From the NCBI RefSeq assembly GCF_030269925.1, contig NC_085112.1, positions 5,643,501 to 5,707,500 of the forward strand: DNA of 64,000 nt, in the 5' to 3' direction. The stretch's first letter is position 1. Each line of letters begins with the position of its first letter. Position numbers and translations under genes: made by a program. Below the pieces are notes generated by a model. That model saw only the letters and a list, made by a program, of their open reading frames with translations, did not search any database and was not told the DNA's origin. This DNA is from Bombyx mori (Eukaryota; Arthropoda; Insecta; Lepidoptera; Bombycidae). This document shows, in pieces, positions 1 through 13,476 of the stretch.

Positions 1-1560
1 TTCGTCTCTCCATCAAGGAGTCTTTTTTCGCTTTTTCAGAATAGACGTAGAAACGCGTTAGGACTCGGTCCGTCCATTTCTTACGCATTATCTCGTAATC
101 ATTAGTTTCACCATTTCCTTGATAGAATGAGAGGTTTTTAGACAAGTCAATTAAGTAAATGGATTTGTTTTACGCCTTTGCGTTACGATTTTTGTTAGGA
201 CATCCTTAATGAAATCTTTCAACTGTTTTTGTTCTAGAAAAATCCACGTCTATCTTTACTTCTTGTTGGCTTCGACAATCATTGCTTAAGCGTCCCTCAA
301 ATTTTCCTTGTATTTATATGTACATATTTGCAGTAGTTCGGACCCGAGACAATTATGTGAGCATTTTATGTTCACATACGCCTTTCACACATATGTATGT
401 TGAAGGAAAATTGCAAGATTTATTAATTTCAAAAGTAGCTTATCAGTCTCAAAGCAATTCATTATCTTAGTTTGAAGGGTAGTTCAATCCTTAGCTCCAA
501 GATATTATAACAAATATTTTTAGAGTCTAGAAAAAAAATTGTTACTGAGTTTAAATTAAACAATTTCGTTCATGTTTATATGTTCCATAGTTTTATAATT
601 TGCAGATTTTATAAGTATGATAAAATTTCGAACAAATCTGAACCTCGCTATTACGTAGCCGCGTGGATGTAAATGACTCTTTCTGAAGTTTTACACATCT
701 GTGTTGCGAAACATGTATATTTAAAAAGAAAAAACGTGTGCGTGTGCAAGTCACACACGGTAGAAGTGAAACTTATAAAATATAAAAATAATCGCAAGGG
801 TCAACCACTCCGCAGTGCAATGGAGCAGCCGCCTGCATGATCACGGTATCCCGATGCCAAGTAGGGATGATCTAGTAAGAGAAATACGAGAACGTGTATC
901 GACTGTGTAACATCTCGTCACCGCGATTCAGATATTGTTGAATTTACGTGCAGTGACATGTGTTGATAACAAACTAAACAGAAATAAAATAAACATGGCG
1001 CGGAACGGAAGAAATTAAGATGGCGCGTAACCGAAAAACGTTACATACGTTTTTTCCTCCCTACGTCGATAAAGAAGTTTCACTTCAAAAATCATAGTTG
1101 GGAATACGAATTCTCGGTTCAACGGATATGAAGCGGTCACCAGACTCGACAATTCACAGCTCGAATGCCACCACCTACCTCGAGGTTTGGGGTCGAATTC
1201 TCATTCGCAATAAAAATAGCTGTCCTATCTTTATGACTGTAAAAATATAGTTTAGAGCAATTGATATGATTGTGGTATTCAATGATATTACGCCCCATTA
1301 CCAGTAATTACCGTCTAACGATTACAGCCAGCTTGTATAAAATATAAAATGAATCAGGAAATTTTGCACTAGACTTGAAAAACGAAAACAAAAATTGACA
1401 ACAACTATCAATCATTTGAAATATTATATCGAATATATTAAGGAAGCACACCATTCAATGACGATCTTTAAGTTTGCTTTATTTTAATACACAAAGAACT
1501 AAAACTTTAATATTTTTATCAAAAACTGGGCTCTGTTATAAACAAAAATAATAAACAATA
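1..1560. other. no gene seen
   Basis: AT-rich, no credible frame. A doublet of ATGGCGCG (995-1002 and 1020-1027) is the only structured feature noticed. Confidence 0.5.
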
Positions 1561-1850
1561 TTGTGCTGGGGAATTGTAATCTGGCGTTCGAGGACTACGC
1601 TCACGCAGATCGAATCGATATTGAACTCTAGGCCCCTAACTCCGCTGTCTTCGGATCCAGCTGATTTGAATCCACTGACGCCAGGACATTTTTTGATTGG
1701 ACGTTCTCTCACGTCGTTACCTGAACGTAACTATCAATTTCCAGTGGAAGTTTAATTAGTTATGAACGAATTAAACAACTTCGTCAACATTTTTGGTTTG
1801 AACAAATACGATAGAATCGTAAACGGAAAATAGCATTTAGCTTGTTTATT
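1561..1850 (+). mobile_element. degenerate BEL/Pao LTR-retrotransposon, integrase C-terminal piece
   Basis: The frame reads [36 protein letters not shown] in two overlapping parts; SRPLTPLS and [10 protein letters not shown] are hallmarks of the BEL/Pao integrase C-terminal region. The frame stops at about 1755, and homology (YERIKQLRQHFWF) continues in another frame, so it is decayed. No LTRs or other domains were seen nearby. Confidence 0.8.
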
Positions 1851-2254
1851 CCTGCTAGAGGTCCCGCAGTAGTCGAAATTCGACTATAATTAATTGGAAT
1901 TGTAAGTTTGTACACTATTATGATTGTATTTTATACTTCTATAATCACAAATTTCGCCAAGGCTAAACTATAAAAAAATATTAATAAAGACAAACAATAT
2001 TTAATCTATTCTCAATTTGACCACAAACGTCAAGAACAAAAGTTTGACGATAAATAGTATTCATGCGTGTGTGTGTCAAATACATGGTATGTAGTGTGTG
2101 TAATGTTTTCTTTATTGATTTAATGTATCTTTTATGCATTATTTAAAAAAAATATTAGCATTGTGCACTTCTTCTCTATATTCTCTATAAGTGTGGAAAA
2201 ATTCATACTCCTCCGTCCGCTCAATTTACGTAAAAAGGGATATAAAGTTTTTGC

Positions 2255-2391
2255 TTTTTTTTTTTTTATTGCCTTTGTAGTCAGACAAGCGTACGGCCCA
2301 CCTGATGGTAAGTGGTTACCGTCGCCCATGGACTTCAGCACTTCAGCAATGCCAGGAGCAGAGCCAAGCCGCTGCCTACTGCTTAATACTC
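2255..2391 (-). mobile_element. LINE 3'-end fragment (same family as 7600-7960)
   Basis: Poly-T, then 'ttgcctttgtagtcagacaa', then the block containing 'cccacctgatgg' and 'gcagagccaagccgctgcc'. It is a short 5'-truncated copy read on the minus strand, ending in poly-A. Confidence 0.7.
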
Positions 2392-2649
2392 TTAACTTAA
2401 CACGTATTAATATATAGATTAGATTACAACTTTCGAATTAAGGTATTTTCAACCCAATTTCCAGTATCGGAGACAGTTCTGTCCCGAGGTAAACAAACTC
2501 ATCAGAATCGCACATTAATCATGTATGTTTGTCTAGCAAGTCGCGACGACTAACATGAGGCAGAACACAAGATGCGCGTTCTGTCAGCACGCTCCCATCA
2601 GGGGCGTATTGCGAGAATAATTATTCTAACGCTAGTGTTTTATTGAAAA

Positions 2650-2864
2650 CTAGCGACCCGCCCTCGCTTCACTTCGGAAACATTAAAACACACATGAAAC
2701 CAAAAAAATAAAATAAATAAAAATTAAAAAAAGTAGCCTATGTTCATCAGGGACAATGTCGGCTTCTAATGGAAAAAGAATTTTTCAAATCGGTCCAGTA
2801 GTTTCGGAGCCTATTCGAAACAAACAAACAAACAAATCTTTCCTCTTTATAATATTAATATAGA
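2650..2864 (-). mobile_element. non-autonomous Helitron-like element, family A
   Basis: The plus strand starts CTAGCGACCCGCCC after an A and ends TATAGA before a T; on the minus strand this is 5'-TCTATA...GTCGCTAG-3' between A and T, the Helitron pattern. A short stem (AGCGA/TCGCT) sits near the CTAG end. Two more copies lie at 57318 and 61306. Confidence 0.65.
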
Positions 2865-3691
2865 TATAGATATTTGGTATTTGTACGCTATTAGGCTTTA
2901 GTATAGAAACGAAATTACTTGACAATGAACGAGTATCTGAATAGTGAAATTTAGGTAAACTTAACAATATCTTTGCGTTCACTTACTTAGGCTGTAATCT
3001 TAAAAAATAATAACAAAATGATAATGTAATAGCTTAACAGTGCTATACCAACATATAATCCGATGTAACGGCAATTTAGGTAGGAAAAACGGTAGGCAGA
3101 CAAATTACAATCGTAATATTAGCTCATTATTCCGGAGTAGCGCTTTTCAGTAATTACCGATTATGTATTTCATTGAAATGAAAAAAAAATCATCATCGTG
3201 CCCAGTGATGCATCATTTATAAAACTGTATCTTGTCGCATATTTGATACCCATTAGAAACTACAGACAGAGCTATATTTTCTGCTTTTCTTGTCCACTTC
3301 TTATCGATAGCTCTGTAACATAGTCTATGTATTTTATTTTTATACCTAGCCCAAAAATTTTGACGGCATTAGCTTAAAAAAACCACCTACGCAATTGATG
3401 ACAATCAAACCTAGGATGACTGACTCACAACAAGATAGTAAAATACCACAATTTAGATCAATCGACGTACATACCTATATCGGTAACATCTGAACAGTAG
3501 GTACACGAGGGTGAACATTTGCATAGAATAGGACGTTACAAACGTATTTGTCAAAATCGTTGAGTGACAGTTCAGTTGTAAGTTTAGTACACAGGGTGTT
3601 GTTTATTTTTTATCAATTATTTTTTTTACTTATTTTTGTGGAGTGTTTTGGAATATAATAATCGTAGATTTTCTATATTTTGTTTGTTTGT

Positions 3692-3720
3692 AGTAGTACG
3701 AGTAGTAGTAGTAGTAGTAT
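3692..3720. repeat. (GTA)n microsatellite
   Basis: Imperfect run of GTA triplets directly before the LINE tail at 3719. Confidence 0.7.
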
Positions 3721-3803
3721 TTTTTGCCCTTGTAGGCAGACGAGCATACGACCCACCTAATGGTGAGTCAGCAATGCCGGGGGCAGAGCCAAGCCGCTGC
3801 CTA
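3719..3803 (-). mobile_element. LINE 3'-end fragment
   Basis: Same tail family as 7600-7960 ('gcccttgtaggcagacgagc'), with an internal deletion between 'aatggtgag' and 'tcagcaatgcc'. Confidence 0.65.
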
Positions 3804-5036
3804 AAAGTAATAGTAGTGTTTTTTTGAATATCTACTTTTTATTCATGTATGTATTTGAACGTATGGAGCTCTAGTGCCTCTCAATGTCTCTGGTTTCTAT
3901 GGAATAGGGTAGACTAATTTGAAGTAAGATGACCGTGTGGGAGTTGTTGCTGATTTCTCATTTGCTTATAGATTTTCCATGCAACGTAATTCTATAAGCA
4001 TTTTATAACTATATCTTATATTTATGTACAGTATTTTAATTAACTGGCAAGTTTGGGAAATCTCGTTGGTCTACTGGTCAGCAACCCTGATTATTTAATG
4101 TTTTAAATATACACGGTCTGTATGGTGTACACCGAGGCTTTCTTGTCTTGTTTGTATTCGGAAAATATTATTTATTACACTGGTCACACGCTTATCTTTT
4201 GGGGAAATCTGTACAAATATGTTTTGATGCTAAAATAAACTATATAATGTGAATGAAATATAATAATTATAAAATCTATTTTCAAACACCCTCTGTATTC
4301 AAGCAAAGAGGGTTGTCTGCGTAAATAAAACCTATGAACCGAACGCATTAGGTGTTCGGTAAGACACCTATTGTTGTCATATCTGTAGATAAACTATGAC
4401 ATTAATCAATTTAGCGCGACAATAGTGCCGCACACCTCAAATCAAATGTCAAATAACCAATATAAACTGAGCTTTAAGTGTTTATAATTCACACGAAAAT
4501 ATGAAGACTAAAAGATATAGTTGGATCAACTTATATTGGATACTTATATTTGAATAGGTCATTTATGCTACGCGTTTGACACTATGCATGTATTACTGTT
4601 AATTTAAATACATTTTTATTCATGCTCTTCAGTTTCTTCAGATTATTTTGTATCTGATTGCTTATTTTATAATTCATTCAAGTACAACCACAATTAATTA
4701 ATGGGCTATATTAATGCTGCTGTCAGCTATTAACCATCCTAAAACGATTTGCGATTGTTTTTTTATAAAAAAAAAATTTAACTGTTTTTTATGCTGTGAA
4801 AAACTATATTCTACCGTAGCTACTCGCCCCCTTGTTTTGTACTGTGTAATTTCATTAGCCAATACACAGATCCGTGCGTATAGAGATTTTGAGGAAGCCG
4901 AGCATTAATCATTTATCAAGACCCTCTTATGTATGAGACTAAAGCTCATATGAATCCAAATAATCGATTCGCATTTGATCTAATATTTTCTGTGAATAAA
5001 TTCGGAATACCTCTATAATGTAGCAGCGAATATATA
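3804..5036. other. no gene seen
   Basis: AT-rich unique-looking sequence; short frames only. Confidence 0.5.
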
Positions 5037-5270
5037 TCGACGCTTGAAAGGCAAACGTGACTAAGCGACAATGCGTAAACTTTACAGTAGACTAATTTAA
5101 AGCTGAAATACCTGAAAAAAAATCTATTCTAACGAATATAGCTGTAGGATTGAAATGATTTTAATAGACCTATAAATATATATTTTTTGCGCATCGAATA
5201 TGGTTATTGCCTATCATTTATGTATAAAGCAGTAATTGTAGCTTAGTAACGTTTGCCTTTCAAGCGTCGA
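5037..5270. mobile_element. MITE, TA target-site, Tc1/mariner-like
   Basis: Terminal inverted repeats begin TCGACGCTTGAAAGGCAAAC on both ends and extend about 35 bp with two mismatches. TA flanks each side (5035-5036 and 5271-5272). It is 234 bp and carries no frame. Confidence 0.75.
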
Positions 5271-5329
5271 TATGTACATGCATATGTGTATAACAACAGG
5301 AATACAGACAAAAGGCATTAAAAATTAAA

Positions 5330-6085
5330 ATTTACATTTCGAGTCTTCGTAGGTCCTCTTCAATCTGGTTTTCCTGTAAATATAAATACTGTGTAGAGCT
5401 GCACTACAACGGAGGGAATTTTGTACTCTTGTCTCAATTTCTTCCTCTTTGGTGTTGGTGTCGGTTATGGTATAAACTAGATGCTTCAAAGTGTCTACAC
5501 CCTTGTACACTTAGACTGCTCTACTAATGCTTGTGTGTGTTGTAACATATAAAGGTATTCAGTCTTGTCTCGGTTGATCCTTAGGCCTACCTTCTTTGTC
5601 TCCGCCTCCAAAACCTCGACCGCCTCCACTGCTTGCTTTTTACCTTCCCTTCGCTTAACCGAAATATTCGCTAAACCTATCATTCATGCTGTCAATTCAC
5701 CTTAACCTCGAACATGGGCAATTGAGTATCGCCATATTTTATGCCACTAAGAATTCAAACTCCTCCGTCAGTTCTGTATTTACTCTCACGGCTCTGCTTT
5801 TGCCTGTAAGTACGTCTATCGTGTTTATGAGTTTTACTGATACGCCAAATTTTCTAACATAAATCTATTGATCTATACTATCATACATTTGTGGATAATC
5901 TACGTATGCCCCTACTTTTTTACATCAATTGCCGCAGTAGGATAATCTTGTCTATAGTGTAATGGTTAAACCGAAACCCACTCTGGTAGTGATTAATTAA
6001 AGCGTATGAAGTGCCAATCTTTGAAGCAATACGTAGGACAACACTTTGCTTGCGGTTGGTAACAGAGATATTCCTCTACAGCTAC
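5330..6085 (-). pseudogene. degenerate RTE-type LINE reverse transcriptase
   Basis: Minus-strand translation in several frames gives, in order, RGISLLPTASKVLS (about 6075), YQSGFRFNHYTIDKI, a decayed 'YRSIDL' block, NTELTEEF-like residues (about 5780), then EAVEVLEAETKKVGLRINRDKTEYLYM (about 5640-5540, in parts) and TITDTNTKEEEIETRVQNSLRCSAAL (about 5480-5400). These are successive parts of the fingers-to-palm and thumb region of RTE-clade reverse transcriptases. Stops and frame changes interrupt it and the catalytic YADD block is lost. Confidence 0.75.
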
Positions 6086-7599
6086 TGCACTTTTTCTAAA
6101 CACCTTTTATGAATTTGAAATTTAATCCCTTTGTTCCACGGAGATGCGTCCTTCTTATACATTTTCGATCGGCTTCTCTACCGTATTACCAAAGTTTTGT
6201 ACTTCAGGCTATGCAGAGACAGAAAACACTGCACGACCGCAAGGAATAGCCTCTCCTGTTATCGGAGGTTAAGATCTAGCTTAGATCGCTGGGCTAAAAC
6301 AGTAGTAATCGTGATTGTAGTAAAAAAATCATGTCATCGAGAAATTTAAATTATATGTTTTACTTTCAACATAATGATTGACTAACCAAATGCGACTTTA
6401 AAATTAAATATGATATATAGCTATTAACAGACTTACTTTTTTTTACAGATTCTCACTAATAATTTTCATCAAGAACTTGTAGTATCATCGGATATCTCCC
6501 TACAACCAGGAAACAAGTGACACACGAAGAATTTATCTTTTTTTGTGATGCAATTTAAAATAAACTTTACTTAGTTTTTAATTTGGATTTTAAGGTCTAG
6601 TAGGTATGATAAAAGACAGGTTTTTGCTTGAGTGGAAATATACATAGCCGCCTATTCTTGCCGTGAAGCAATCATGCGCTCTCAGTCAAATCGATCGGAA
6701 GCAGGATAACCATACTCCACGGCGGTTAACACTTCGACATTCTAATCGAGTAGTGGCAATCCCACCCTTCTTACAGGGCATGTCTTCAAGCCCTGAGAAC
6801 CACGTAGAAGAAGACGAGACAGATTCAGCACTATTCTTAAAAAATGTTTCTTTGGGTCAAAGTAATAATAGAAAGCATCTGCCCAAATAATGGCTCACAC
6901 AAAAATATCCTGCTAATACTTGCGTACCGAGTGTATTGTTTGTATTTTACTTGGTAAACTAGAAATCGACCTAAAAATATGGGTAATATTTCACTCTAAG
7001 TAGACTTTCAGGAGTACTCTAAGGAATAAGTTTTGACTAAAATCAGAATAGTTTTAATTGAACTTAAGTATCAATTTGAATAATAGTAGGAAAGTAGAAA
7101 AATATCCTTACAATTTCGCACCGAATATTTCTTAATATAGACTCGTAGTTATAATTAATGCTGTTATTTGTGTGATGTTTCCAGCTGTCCTATATTAGTA
7201 AGTTTATGAGAAAATAAAAGACTACAAAACACTTCTCAAAGTAGCAGCCACGGGTGGCGTGTTATTTGAGCCTGTGCCTCATTTTTCCGACATGTTGTAT
7301 TTTGTTAAAGAAGTTTGTCATCAGTTATGCTAACATTTTGATGAGATCAGTTTGAAAACAAATAATTTGGTACAACAAATATGGGAATAATAGGTTAAGA
7401 TATTTTAAGACTGAATAGTGTAGATTGCATATTGAAGATTGAAATCGTTGACTTATAGAAATTGTGGTGAAAGATTGATCATTGTTTAAATATTGTACCT
7501 AGAGTATTTAAGATAAAGAGATTAATAAACTAAAGAAATTCATTACATGTTTGTTTTATTTCTTCGCTACAATATCCAGTAGCGTAGTCTTATAGGTTA
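6086..7599. other. no gene seen; possible tiny Bm1 relic
   Basis: The stretch near 6651-6680 ('gccgcctattcttgccgtgaa' in part) resembles the middle of Bm1 but is too short to call. The rest is AT-rich. Confidence 0.4.
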
Positions 7600-7960
7600 T
7601 TTTTTTTTATTGCCCTTGTAGGCAGTCGAGCATACGGCCCACCTGATGGTGAGTGGTTACCGTCGCTCATGGACTTCAGCAATGCCAAGGGCAGAGCCAA
7701 GCTACCGCTTAATACTCTCCATAAGCCTCGTTTGAAGAAGGACATATCATAGCGCTCGGGAAACACCGTGGAGGGGAGCTCATTCCATAGCCGGATGGTG
7801 CGCGGCAAAAAAGATCTCTGGAAGCGCACTGTGGATGACCGCAGTGGCTCCAGGTAGTACGGATGAACTCTACTCCGGTGGCGGGCGGTGCGGTGGTAAA
7901 AACGAGATGCCGGTATCATCTCGAATAATTCCTCAGAGCACTCCCCATGGAACATGGTTT
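7600..7960 (-). mobile_element. LINE 3' end with C-terminus of ORF2 (121-residue frame)
   Basis: Minus-strand frame 7590-7955 reads ...RTIRLWNELPSTVFPERYDM...FKRGLWRVLSG; 'RLWNELPSTVFP' is the typical end of insect non-LTR (Jockey/CR1-like) reverse transcriptases. The frame then runs through the 3'UTR ('tgatggtgagtggttacc' in plus sense) to a poly-A. It is the longest of about nine copies of this tail in the window. It is 5'-truncated, so no endonuclease or RT core is present. Confidence 0.75.
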
Positions 7961-8232
7961 TTGCTATCTTCCAAATTATCTTTATTGAATTACACTACAC
8001 TGCTCGCAGCATGACATAACTGAGATGAACAATCAACTACAATATATTCAATAAATTTTATTTTTTCCTGCAAATCTTCATTTAATTCAAATTCCTAAAT
8101 ATACGTGCAGCGGTAATCATTTTTGGTTTTTGTATTTATTTCAGAATGACAAAACTCATTTCCCGGCTGGTGCTAAGTTGTTACTGATGTCCGAAAATAT
8201 CAATGCAAGGAGGACTTTTAGAGGATCTTTTT

Positions 8233-8484
8233 TACTGATAGTAGGACCTCTTGTGAGTCCGCACGGGGAGGTACCACCGCCCTGCCTATTTCTGCCGTGA
8301 AGCAGTAATGCGTTTCGGTTTGAAGGGTTAGGCAGCCGTTGTAACTGTACGTGAGACCTTAGAACTTATATCTCAAGGTGTGTGCCGCATTTACGTCGTA
8401 GATATCTACGGACTCCAGTAACCACTTAACACCAGGTGGGCTGTGAGCTCGTCCACCCAACTAAGCAATAAAAAAATAAAAAAG
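8233..8484 (+). mobile_element. Bm1 SINE, 5'-truncated
   Basis: Bm1 is the abundant tRNA-derived SINE of Bombyx. This copy lacks the tRNA-like head and starts at 'gtaggacctcttgtgagtcc'. It runs through 'ctatttctgccgtgaagcag' and 'ctgtgagctcgtccaccca' to an A-rich tail. Confidence 0.85.
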
Positions 8485-10737
8485 AGCTATAATAACTGCT
8501 TGTGCACTTCCGCAGAAATAGAAGCTCCGGTGGTACCTATCAATAAGAGAGATTCAGTAAATCAAATTTATAGTTATAGATAGAGTTTTTTTCATAAAAC
8601 AAAACAGTGATTGTGAATTATCAAGGACTGCTAATAAGTGTCAGTTTTTATAAAACCATCGAATGAACAAATATATTTAAGTAGTAGATACAATCATTTA
8701 AAAAAACTTCAACATTGGCGCCCCAAATAATAAATATTTACATTTGCAACTGACTCTCACCTTGGTTACTGAAAGTAGACGAAACAAACAGGAACCTAGG
8801 TTTAGAACACAAAATAAATAAAATCAAAATTTGAAAACGTTGAAAGATTTACTAGGATAATAAATGGACATGATGCCACTTAAGTAAACTCTCCATTAAA
8901 AATGTAAAATATTTCGCATGACAATGCGTATGCTTGTAACGGATTCATAAATCAAAATGAACCGTAAAGTAGGTATATAATTAATCGAAATGCGATATTT
9001 CAACTCGCTGAAGTTACCTAAAAGGAACGATTTATTCTGGTTATTTAAATCTTTGCACACGGATCTTTGACGGATATAATAAACTAATAGGATGTTAATT
9101 TTTAAGCTTTATTTGGGATTTTACCACGATTAGAATTGAGATTAAATTTTATTTCTAAATTCAAAGTAAATTTTTCAAGTGTTTTTATTTAACTTGATCT
9201 TCAAAGTAGGAGTAAGTAAGAGTAATTAATTTGTCGTATTACTTGACCGTTTTGAATCCGTCGGATAAAAGAGTTTTTTTCGGTTCCTCAAATAATAAAG
9301 TGATGTTCCTTTTAAATTTTTCTTGTATTATAATATAAAACTTAAATATTTCATTTGGAATTGACATGTACAAATTGTGAACCGTCGAATCATAAACAAA
9401 AGCAAATATGTTTTGGACTGACCGACCGTTATCGTGTAGGTACATAAGCTAAACTAAGCTAAGCTAAGACATAGAATAAGCAGATGAAGATGCAAGATTC
9501 AAGAGCAAGCTATAACAGCTTGGGTTTGGGTTGAAAAGTGATTCTGTGTATTAGCCGATCACTCCAAGCTATTAATTACATTCCTACCATCCATCCGCCT
9601 TATTTTTTACCTTAGGTAACTCAAACTCTCTTCTAATTTAATATTTCCGTTAATTTAATGCCAGTAAAGCTTGATGAGCTTGGCTATATATCACAGCGGC
9701 CGAATTCGAACCACAGTCCGAGTTAGTATATTAAGTAAAGTGTATTGGTTTTTATCTTGTATCTTTACGTCCGCTGCCCATGACAGAAAAGAAAATTCTA
9801 GATTGCGTGGAATGCTTAACTGTTCATTTATTGCTACCCTATTTAACCAATCTAAGATCCAGAAAAATAAGGTAACAATACAATTAAGATCTAGGGCTTA
9901 TTTCTCAAGTTGGCTGGCGGCATTTAAATTGTGATCTCTAATGGATCTTGTAACCGCCACTGATGAGTACGTCACCAGTTTGCAACAAATAAATAAAAAG
10001 TACAAAAATAAGACAATACAAACTAAAACATAATAAGTTAATTTGTTGACCATAAATCTAGCCATAAAGAGGAAGGAAAATAAATGAAACCTTCATGTAG
10101 ACTATAGCCTTAACTGAACAGATCTCAATGTTTTAAATTCATGTGAGAATAAAGAAATTTCAATGTCTTTAATTATTTCTGGAGGTTAGAAATATTTCAG
10201 ATTTTTGTTTGGTTTATTAATGACAAATTAAATAATTTTAATGATGATATTAGAATAATAATAATAAAAAGTGCACAGAGGCGGAAATAATTAGCAACAC
10301 CACAGAATTGCTTTTGGGTTTAAAAGTCTGTAATTTTCTTGCTTCTTAGAGTAATCACAGAACAATTGATTCTCAACCAATAATAAGTTTAGTTATGTCT
10401 AGTCTATTTAATGCTGGACAATATAATTAATAACGGAACATTAAACTACATCTGTACACATATATAAAATGTCATTTTGGCACCGTTACAAATTAACTGG
10501 CAGTAACATCTGAAGTGATAGGAAAGTTAATTCAGCATTAATATTAACTAATCACTAGTAAAAAAACTGTTCAGACTGTATTCAATCATTTATCATTTGC
10601 AAATAGGTTTAATTTAATTAGCGTTACAGTATTTAATGGCATTAAGCACTCACTCCTTAAAGAAACGGGCTATCGAAAATGAAAATGATTTTTAAATATT
10701 ATTTTCGGTAATCACGTTTATTATGCATACCGTTTAT
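8485..10737. other. no gene seen
   Basis: AT-rich. An 87-codon frame at 9671-9934 (+) has no recognisable motif and no codon-use support. Confidence 0.5.
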
Positions 10738-10970
10738 CTTTTTTTTTAGCTTAGATGTGTGGACGAGCTCACATCCCACCCGGTGTTAAGTGGTAGCTTG
10801 AGCTCTAGACATCAACAACGTAAATGCGCCACCCACCTTGAGATATAAGTTCTAAGGTCTCACTCAGTATAGTAACAACGGCTACCCAATCCTTCAAACC
10901 GAAACACATTACTGCTTCACGGCAGAAATAGGCGGGGTGGTCGTACCTATCAGTGCGGACTCACAAGAGG
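10738..10970 (-). mobile_element. Bm1 SINE, 5'-truncated, old
   Basis: Poly-T then 'gtgtggacgagctcacatcc' through 'gcggactcacaagagg'. It ends before the tRNA-like head and carries many substitutions. Confidence 0.8.
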
Positions 10971-11091
10971 AATTTAATTTTGTCATTTTCGAGTGCTTGA
11001 AATGAAAACGATAAATACAAAGTGAAATTCAAAAACTAACTATAACTATTTGAAGCTTTCCAATTTGCTTATAATAATAGTGTTTTTTTTT

Positions 11092-11310
11092 TGCCATCCA
11101 TGGCAGACGAGCTCACAATTCACTTGATGGTTAATCGCCACTTAAGGACTTGGTCAATGTCAGGGTTCGGAGAAGGACATGTCATGGCGGTTAAATTGCA
11201 TTCGTGGGCGGTTAATTCCAGAGTCGGATGTTGAAATTATCTCTTAATACAAGCCCTGCGAATGTAGCAGCTTCGGATGAACTCTAGTTCAGTGAAAAAT
11301 CGAGCCATGA
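11092..11310 (-). mobile_element. LINE 3'-end fragment, diverged
   Basis: Poly-T, 'catggcagacgagctcaca', then 'gaaggacatgtcatggcgg' and 'cggatgaactctagttc', aligned in order with 7600-7900. Confidence 0.6.
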
Positions 11311-12355
11311 TAAAGAGGAGAGAAAAGGAACTTACCACAAACCTTAAACTTACCAATTTTTCGTGTCGTATGCTTTCCATCGTCGCTTACCTGCCGGATT
11401 GAAGTATATTTCTCGAACTTTTGAGAAGATGTAGACGGTAGTACCATCGCTGCGTAATGTATGCTGTGATCTTGTAATAGTGTAAAAAAATTATTGGATG
11501 CCAAATTTTGCAATGGTCATAGTAATGCGTACCTATTAGTCTTTTTTTTATTTTTACGATCTCACGATCCATTAGGTAGTGGGTAGGTTTAGTTAGGTAG
11601 TAGTTTCGGGTGCCCATGGTCAACTGCAGCTTCCCAAATGCGACATTGGGTCTAAGTTTCTGTTATATTGCAAGATGACTATGTATTATTTGCAAATGTC
11701 CTTTATATTAACCATTTGTGAAGGAATTCATGACTGTTTGACGGCTGTAAGTAGTTTGTGGTCCACGCTGGGATTGACAAAAGCCGAAGTACCCTCAGAT
11801 CTTAAGTGTTTAGTAATAGGATAAATCAGTGATTCACAATTACTATGTCTTAGCAGTTTTGCGTGCCGCGACAAAAAAGTTAAGAATCACTATACAATCA
11901 TTATAAAATCTACAAAATCGTGTCACAAAGTGCAAATACAACTATTAATGTGAATTAATGTTGTTTCTGGCAATTTCTAAATATACAATAAACTACTCAA
12001 CAATTATTAATTACTAATTCAAGTGCGGACACATTTTTACGTAGGTACATCGTCGTCGTAATACCAGAAGTCTTATAATGACATCTTATCTTTCATACAT
12101 ATCGCTTCGTATACAACAAATCGCTTTCTAATGTTAAAATTTAGTCTATTTTTCATGTTATACCAAGTAAAGAAATTACTAAAATAAAAATAAAATTTTT
12201 ATAAGCATTGAAGTTTTTTTTTAAATGTTTATGATCGCGTTAATCCTTCGATGCAGTTATAACATTTAAACGAAAAACGTAACTTATTCGCCGTAAACAT
12301 TCGCCGCATTTGATGTGTTTTATTGAATGTTTTTTTTATTATTATTGTATAGAAT

Positions 12356-12640
12356 GTGCTCGCGATCTACTTGATCGTCATTTGGTTACTAGAGCCCATA
12401 GACGTTATAAGCTTTATGCGACAACCACTTTGAGACATAAGGTCAATCTCGCAAATGCCAATTTTTGCGGGTTTCAGGTTTCCGGCGGTCGGTCCAGATA
12501 CCTTGTTGCACGCTAGCTCGGATCAGCAGTGGTTTTTTTGCTTCATTGTGGAAGTCATACGTGATCATGTGTCAAGTACCTACATATTTCATTAGAAAAA
12601 TTAGTAGGTACCTACTTGCCTCCGAGATTCGTACACCGTC
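12356..12640 (-). mobile_element. Bm1 SINE, old and rearranged
   Basis: Blocks related to Bm1 ('gagcccatagacgttataa', 'tttgcgggttt', 'catttcattagaaaaatta', 'gagattcgtacaccg') follow in Bm1 minus-strand order with poor identity. It abuts the next repeat. Confidence 0.6.
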
Positions 12641-12642
12641 AC

Positions 12643-12872
12643 TGGACACAGCACACTGAGTTTCTCGCCGGATCTTCTCAGTGGATCGCGTTTCCGATCC
12701 GGTGGTAGATTGCGAATTTGAAATTACAATTACGATTGAAATTACTGCTCTTGCTAGGGTCAGTGTTAGCAACACTCCGGTTTGATCCCCGTGAGCTCAC
12801 CTACACGTTAGGGCGTAGCTGAAATAGCCTGTCAAGGCTATTAGCATAGGTAGGAAAAACAAGAAAAAAAAA
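12643..12872 (+). repeat. A-tailed interspersed repeat X (retroposon 3' end)
   Basis: 'actgagtttctcgccggatc', 'gctcttgctagggtcagtg', 'gtgagctcacctacacg', 'aggctattagcataggtagg' then an A-rich tail. Related copies are at 56305-56846 and 60724-60893. I do not name the family. Confidence 0.65.
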
Positions 12873-13245
12873 TTATTTTCACTACGAATACACTATGCCA
12901 CTTACATACTTTTGGACTATGGACGACTTATAAAATATTAGTCTTTAGCGAGCCGTCTATTCATCGAATGCTATAAAAGTTATAAATCGTATTTTAATCA
13001 CGTAAGTACTCAGTGAAGCATGAAATGGTGTCCTTATTCTAACTTTTGTAACACCCAAAAAAGACACCAAATGTGGGCTTCATTTGTGTGCTTCATAAAT
13101 TCAGAATCTGCTTGAATCTATTAGTAAGCACGTATAGGATTTATATTTATCATTTTATTTTTTACAGTCGTAAGTAGAGTGTAAATTAAATATTAAAAAA
13201 TAAAGACAGAGTGCAGTAGTCATTCAAACATACAGACTTTCATCT

Positions 13246-13476
13246 AACCTCGTTTGAAGAAAGACATATCACATCACTTGAGGAACATTTGGGAGGGATG
13301 TTCATTCCAAAGCTGGATGGTATGTGGGTGAAGAGATATCTGAAAACGTACTGTGGGTGAACGCAGCGGCTCCAGACCGTATGGACGAAATCTGCTTGCG
13401 TGACGACCGCTGCGATGATGTAAATGATATGAAGGATTTTTCTAGAAAAAATCTCCAGACCGCTTCCATGGAACGT
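13246..13476 (-). mobile_element. LINE 3'-end fragment, diverged
   Basis: Aligned with 7730-7960 ('cctcgtttgaagaaagacat', 'ttcattccaaagctggatgg', 'cttccatggaac'). The poly-A-proximal part is missing. Confidence 0.65.
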
